DNA from: Planctomycetaceae bacterium
GTDB lineage: Bacteria; Planctomycetota; Planctomycetia; Pirellulales; Thermoguttaceae
Reading direction: 5' to 3'
Length of the DNA stretch: 9,766 nucleotides
NCBI GenBank assembly: GCA_031287585.1
Contig: JAITST010000240.1
Coordinates: 1 to 9,766, forward strand
Shown: positions 7,248 to 9,766 of the stretch, piece after piece
Numbering within the stretch: the first letter of the stretch is position 1
Layout: every line of letters starts with the position of its first letter
Translations under genes and position numbers: made by a program
The notes under the pieces: generated by a model
What the model was told of the DNA's origin: nothing
The model's database searches: none
The model's input: only the letters and a program-made list of their open reading frames with translations

Positions 7248-7277
7248 TGTAAAAAACGCATTTTGTGCATTTTTACA
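7248..7277. terminator. Probable bidirectional terminator hairpin
   Basis: TGTAAAAA (7248-7255) pairs perfectly with TTTTTACA (7270-7277), and inside it GCA (7258-7260) pairs with TGC (7266-7268) around a TTTTG loop. The A-tract and T-tract in the arms suit intrinsic termination from either side between fprA and the minus-strand gene ending at 7433. The stem is AT-rich and therefore weak. Confidence 0.4.
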
Positions 7278-7281
7278 TTGA

Positions 7282-7324
7282 ATTAAAGGCGTTCTTCGCT
7301 GAAGAAGCGGAGAGCACCTTTAAT
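7282..7324. terminator. Second hairpin in the convergent spacer
   Basis: Outer arms ATTAAAGG (7282-7289) and CCTTTAAT (7317-7324) match perfectly. Within them TTCTTC (7292-7297) and GAAGAA (7301-7306) form a 6-bp stem with a 3-base loop. It starts five bases after the first hairpin. It may act as a terminator or RNA-stabilising end for the minus-strand gene; there is no long T-run after it. Confidence 0.35.
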
Positions 7325-7432
7325 AAACACCATTTTGCAATACCGTATTTTACGCATATTTACTATCGTGAATTTTGGGAAAGTGCAGATACGTTGGTGA
7401 CAAATGTTTAACGTTTTGTGAAACCGACCATA

Positions 7433-8476
7433 TTATATTTCAGCATCAATGAAACGATACGGCTTATCATTACGACACGTATTTAACAATTGTTGTCCTA
7501 GCGTTACGTCGCCTTCTAATACTTGTTTAATTGCTGCTAACTTTGAGCCGTCTTTGATTGTACTCTGGCTAATTCCAATTATCCCATCTGAACCTATACT
7601 GGCTACAAACCCCTCCTTATCGCCGAGAGTGATACCGTTTGCCGCGAGTTTTTCCATTATTGGCGACGCTATATTAAACTTGAAGTTTTCGTATTTATCG
7701 GAAGACGGGTGGATATCTCCACCATTTCCATACGAGATTATTACTATATCAAATTTTTTATTGACAGCATCCGTACCAGCACACGCATAAATTCTATCTC
7801 CGAATCTCGCTTGGTCTTCGGCTTTGCTGATGTCACTGTAAAACTTTCTTCCTGACGATTCGAGATAGTCGTAATAATCTTTTCGCCACTTATCAAACTC
7901 AGTTGTAACATTGGCTGTTGGTGTTTTACCTGAAGTAACCGGTTGACCACACGACTGTTCATTCGCATTTTGACCTTTTAGTAATGTCGCCGACATAAAA
8001 TACTCTCTACCATTCGCGGGCAACTTAAACGATACGTTCTCACCATTTGCCACCCGTTCCGCCGTCTTGTCTGTAACGAATCGCACAAAGTCATCGTAAC
8101 GAAAAAAAACGTCGTTCAGTTCTATAAGAAAGTTAAGTCTTTGACTTTGTGGTTGTGTTGAACCATTATCTACATATTCAATCTCCGATTCAACCACAAC
8201 GTTATCTTCCGAGACAATTGTTGCAGGTTCAGCAACTTTGTTAGAACGATTCTCCAAATCTTTTTTGTATTTCGCGTATGTTTGTTCGGCTAAATGTTTT
8301 GAATCGGAGGTCACAGAGATAAATTCATCCTTTTGCAATGATTGCAGTGTAGCGTATTTCTTTACGACGTGAATATCACCAGAAACACCACTCGCTAAAC
8401 GTCCGACAATGGAGTTTTTACTAAACGATGGACTTAATAAACCTGATGATGGGTTTGTGGTAGTGTTGAAGTACAT
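7433..8476 (-). CDS. Unrecognised 347-residue protein, no signal peptide
   Basis: The N-terminus is polar (Asn/Thr/Ser-rich 'YFNTTTNPSSG') with no signal peptide or membrane helix, so the product is cytoplasmic or exported by a signal-less route. Residues ~45-80 are helical and charged, and 85-112 look like a disordered linker. Residues 115-165 hold a helix-plus-strand block with 'DDFVRFV' and 'GREYFMSA', and 194-220 hold an aromatic helix 'FDKWRKDYYDYLESSGRKF'. The end (272-335) alternates Gly-rich strands and a helix ('ITLGDKEGFVASIGSDGIIGIS', then 'KLAAIKQVLEGD'), a layout seen in small domains where 'dGxIxV' strands precede an 'IxxxLNxD' helix. I know no function for it. There is no Shine-Dalgarno site; a perfect palindrome CGTTATAACG (8479-8488) sits two bases before the ATG. 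Cysteines are at 176, 232 and 334. The long single frame without internal stops and its normal codon mix support a real gene. Confidence 0.8.
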   Translation of the reverse strand: MYFNTTTNPSSGLLSPSFSKNSIVGRLASGVSGDIHVVKKYATLQSLQKDEFISVTSDSKHLAEQTYAKYKKDLENRSNKVAEPATIVSEDNVVVESEIEYVDNGSTQPQSQRLNFLIELNDVFFRYDDFVRFVTDKTAERVANGENVSFKLPANGREYFMSATLLKGQNANEQSCGQPVTSGKTPTANVTTEFDKWRKDYYDYLESSGRKFYSDISKAEDQARFGDRIYACAGTDAVNKKFDIVIISYGNGGDIHPSSDKYENFKFNIASPIMEKLAANGITLGDKEGFVASIGSDGIIGISQSTIKDGSKLAAIKQVLEGDVTLGQQLLNTCRNDKPYRFIDAEI

Positions 8477-8794
8477 AGCGTTATAACGAAAGGATTGTGA
8501 AACAATAAAGGAATGAAAACTACCAACATTCTAATACAAAAACGACCAATTATACAAATACTTTATCACGACATATTAAGAATATATGGCGGTTGCTGCT
8601 GATAATTACAAATTACACGATTTTATCAGTCAAAAACTGCTTCCGTACAACTGCTCATCTACAACACTTGACACTTTTAATATCAGACTTATTCGGAAAC
8701 TAAAACTTAAATAATATAAAGGATCGAAGTATAATAGAATATTATTAAATTCAGATTCCGAATAAGCCCAACGCATTATCAGTAAATTTACTGT
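8477..8794. other. AT-rich spacer between two minus-strand genes
   Basis: These 318 bp contain no credible gene or tRNA. They hold a perfect 10-bp palindrome at 8479-8488 next to the start codon of the downstream gene and a 79-bp imperfect inverted repeat at 8688-8766 close to the end of the upstream gene. A minus-strand promoter for the 8476 gene must lie here, but no convincing -35/-10 pair stood out. Confidence 0.45.
8688..8766. repeat. 79-bp imperfect palindrome with perfect 11-bp terminal inverted repeats
   Basis: CTTATTCGGAA (8688-8698) is repeated inverted as TTCCGAATAAG (8756-8766). The arms continue inward after one mismatch, and an inner pair AATAATAT (8710-8717) and ATATTATT (8739-8746) is also perfect, leaving a 21-base loop. 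It lies 28 bp after the stop of the minus-strand gene at 8795, so it may end that transcript. The size and clean ends would also fit a miniature inverted-repeat element. No flanking target duplication is evident. Confidence 0.6.
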
Positions 8795-9724
8795 CTAGTA
8801 TGCGTAGAATTCAACGACTGAGTAATCAAGAAGATTCGAATTACTATCGTAAGAAGCCACCAACCACATCCATGCTCCTGGCAGAAGTGCCGAAACATCA
8901 ACAAATGTGTTAAATGTATAACCCTCATATACCAAGCCCGACTCTGATTCATGACAAGAATAAAGTTCGTAATACGCCGCTCCAGTTCTCGGAAGCCATT
9001 CGAATAGATTAGGATTAGTACTATCAACATAATCTCCTTGTCGAGGATACACCAACGTTGTATTGAGGGAAAAAGTAAAGTCAGCATCGCTAGTTAATGG
9101 ATAAAACTCGCCAGCATGCTTCCAAACGGTGCTACCACTTTCTTTACTCCAAATCCTGAAAATTGTATTAGCAGACGGGCAAGCCACTGCATAACCAGAT
9201 TGGTTAGTTAATGGTTTTATGCAATACGGGAAAGGAAAACCCGGATCACCAAGATCATTATTTGACATATCCGTGATGCGAATTGATACGTTACCAACCC
9301 CGCCCGGATAACTAGCAGAATTTACCGCCTTTAATGTAAGCGTGTGCGGCAATTCACAGTGAAAATGATTCGGGGCTGGATTTGGTCCATCACAGTCATC
9401 AAGGCAACCATGCCAAGCACCACCAACATAAGCATAGAACTTACTTCTGTCAGTGACACCAAAATTATAATTCGACCAATTAAAACGTGCTTCTCCTTTT
9501 GACGTTACCACGCCATTCACAGAAGTCGTACTTAACGCAGTATTTACTGCCGTCTGTGATTGTGTACAAAAAACACGAACGTTTGGCTGCGCCACTCCGC
9601 CCATCCTAACTAGTATCGTTGTGTCAGGTGTTACAGTAGTTTGTGCCACCGCAAATAGCGATGAAATTGCTGTAATGGCAAATACACCAACGAACGGAAC
9701 GGAAAATCTTCGTAAGAATCTCAT
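8795..9724 (-). CDS. Secreted beta-domain protein with FN3-like C-terminus
   Basis: The protein is 309 residues. A textbook signal peptide (MRFLRR, then a hydrophobic core at 8-24) probably ends after 'AVAQ' (~28); there is no lipobox Cys. Residues ~33-135 resemble an Ig-like or carboxypeptidase-regulatory-like domain ('VAQPNVRVFCTQ', 'GVVTSKGEARFNW'). They include a Cys/His-rich patch 'WHGCLDDCDGPNPAPNHFHC' with Cys107, 111 and 123 that may form disulfides or bind metal. Residues ~225-305 read like a fibronectin-III-type module ('NPNLFEWLPRTGAAYYELY', then 'GAWMWLVASYDSN'). Such modules usually serve adhesion or spacing on the cell surface. The start is firm: GAGGAG (9733-9738 complement) is 8 bases before the ATG. 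The stop is TAG. No catalytic motif is seen. A structural or binding role outside the cytoplasm is inferred. Confidence 0.85.
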   Translation of the reverse strand: MRFLRRFSVPFVGVFAITAISSLFAVAQTTVTPDTTILVRMGGVAQPNVRVFCTQSQTAVNTALSTTSVNGVVTSKGEARFNWSNYNFGVTDRSKFYAYVGGAWHGCLDDCDGPNPAPNHFHCELPHTLTLKAVNSASYPGGVGNVSIRITDMSNNDLGDPGFPFPYCIKPLTNQSGYAVACPSANTIFRIWSKESGSTVWKHAGEFYPLTSDADFTFSLNTTLVYPRQGDYVDSTNPNLFEWLPRTGAAYYELYSCHESESGLVYEGYTFNTFVDVSALLPGAWMWLVASYDSNSNLLDYSVVEFYAY

Positions 9725-9766
9725 AATTCTTTCTCCTCTATGTGTATGCCTTTGTGACGTTGTTTC

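Larger units (their letters stand above)
7099..7432. other. Gene-free convergent spacer
   Basis: These 334 bp separate two convergent genes and hold no credible coding frame or tRNA. A short stem TAGAG/CTCTA (7151-7155 with 7162-7166) and two stronger hairpins (7248-7277 and 7282-7324) are visible. The rest shows nothing I can name. Confidence 0.5.

Noticed and set aside
6091..7270. Minus-strand frames opposite fprA and in its 3' spacer
   Set aside because: They are shadows of a strongly conserved gene; composition is unlike a real protein and there are no ribosome sites.
7449..7790. 113-codon plus-strand frame opposite the 347-residue protein
   Set aside because: It is hydrophobic by mirror effect only; the minus-strand frame is three times longer and has a balanced composition.
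8788..9087. 99-codon minus-strand frame overlapping the secreted protein
   Set aside because: It lies in another frame of a gene with a signal peptide and strong ribosome site, and it lacks its own start signals.

Overview
The window most likely comes from an AT-leaning member of the Planctomycetota, probably anaerobic or microaerobic. This rests on recalled resemblance, not on a search. Three things support it: a short FHA protein opening with a 'LIPIGGGD' type start, a large secreted protein ending in a 'GYSHGGG' alpha/beta-hydrolase domain, and a single-domain KaiC-like ATPase encoded near the FHA gene. Shine-Dalgarno use is mixed. Some genes have clear GAGG/AGGAG sites (1855, 5316, 9724), while others have none (1400, 2195, 4441, 8476). 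The flavodiiron protein suggests a cell that must remove oxygen or nitric oxide.

Layout, left to right. Bases 2-1387 hold the 3' end of a large exported protein with a C-terminal serine-hydrolase domain. Bases 1400-3695 form an AT-rich stretch of unrecognised plus-strand genes: two small three-helix membrane proteins, a 75-residue soluble protein, and a 421-residue signal-peptide protein. The last of these runs 130 bp into the 3' end of the next gene on the opposite strand.

Bases 3566-5849 form a divergent module. On the minus strand lie a two-helix membrane protein with a possible NTF2-like outer domain (4578-5120) and, downstream of it, a KaiC/RAD55-like ATPase (3566-4441). On the plus strand lies an FHA phosphopeptide-binding protein (5316-5849). 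A good sigma70-type promoter and a leader hairpin sit in the 195-bp divergent spacer. The flavodiiron gene fprA (5902-7098) follows the FHA gene after 52 bp. The module looks like a signalling cassette: a membrane anchor, an ATP-driven oligomer and a phospho-threonine reader. No kinase is present in the window.

Bases 7099-7432 are a gene-free convergent spacer with two hairpins that probably end transcription. Bases 7433-9724 hold two minus-strand genes: an unrecognised 347-residue protein and a secreted protein with Ig/FN3-like beta domains. Between them is a 318-bp AT-rich spacer containing a 79-bp imperfect palindrome with perfect 11-bp ends. No rRNA, tRNA, CRISPR array, transposase or integrase was found.
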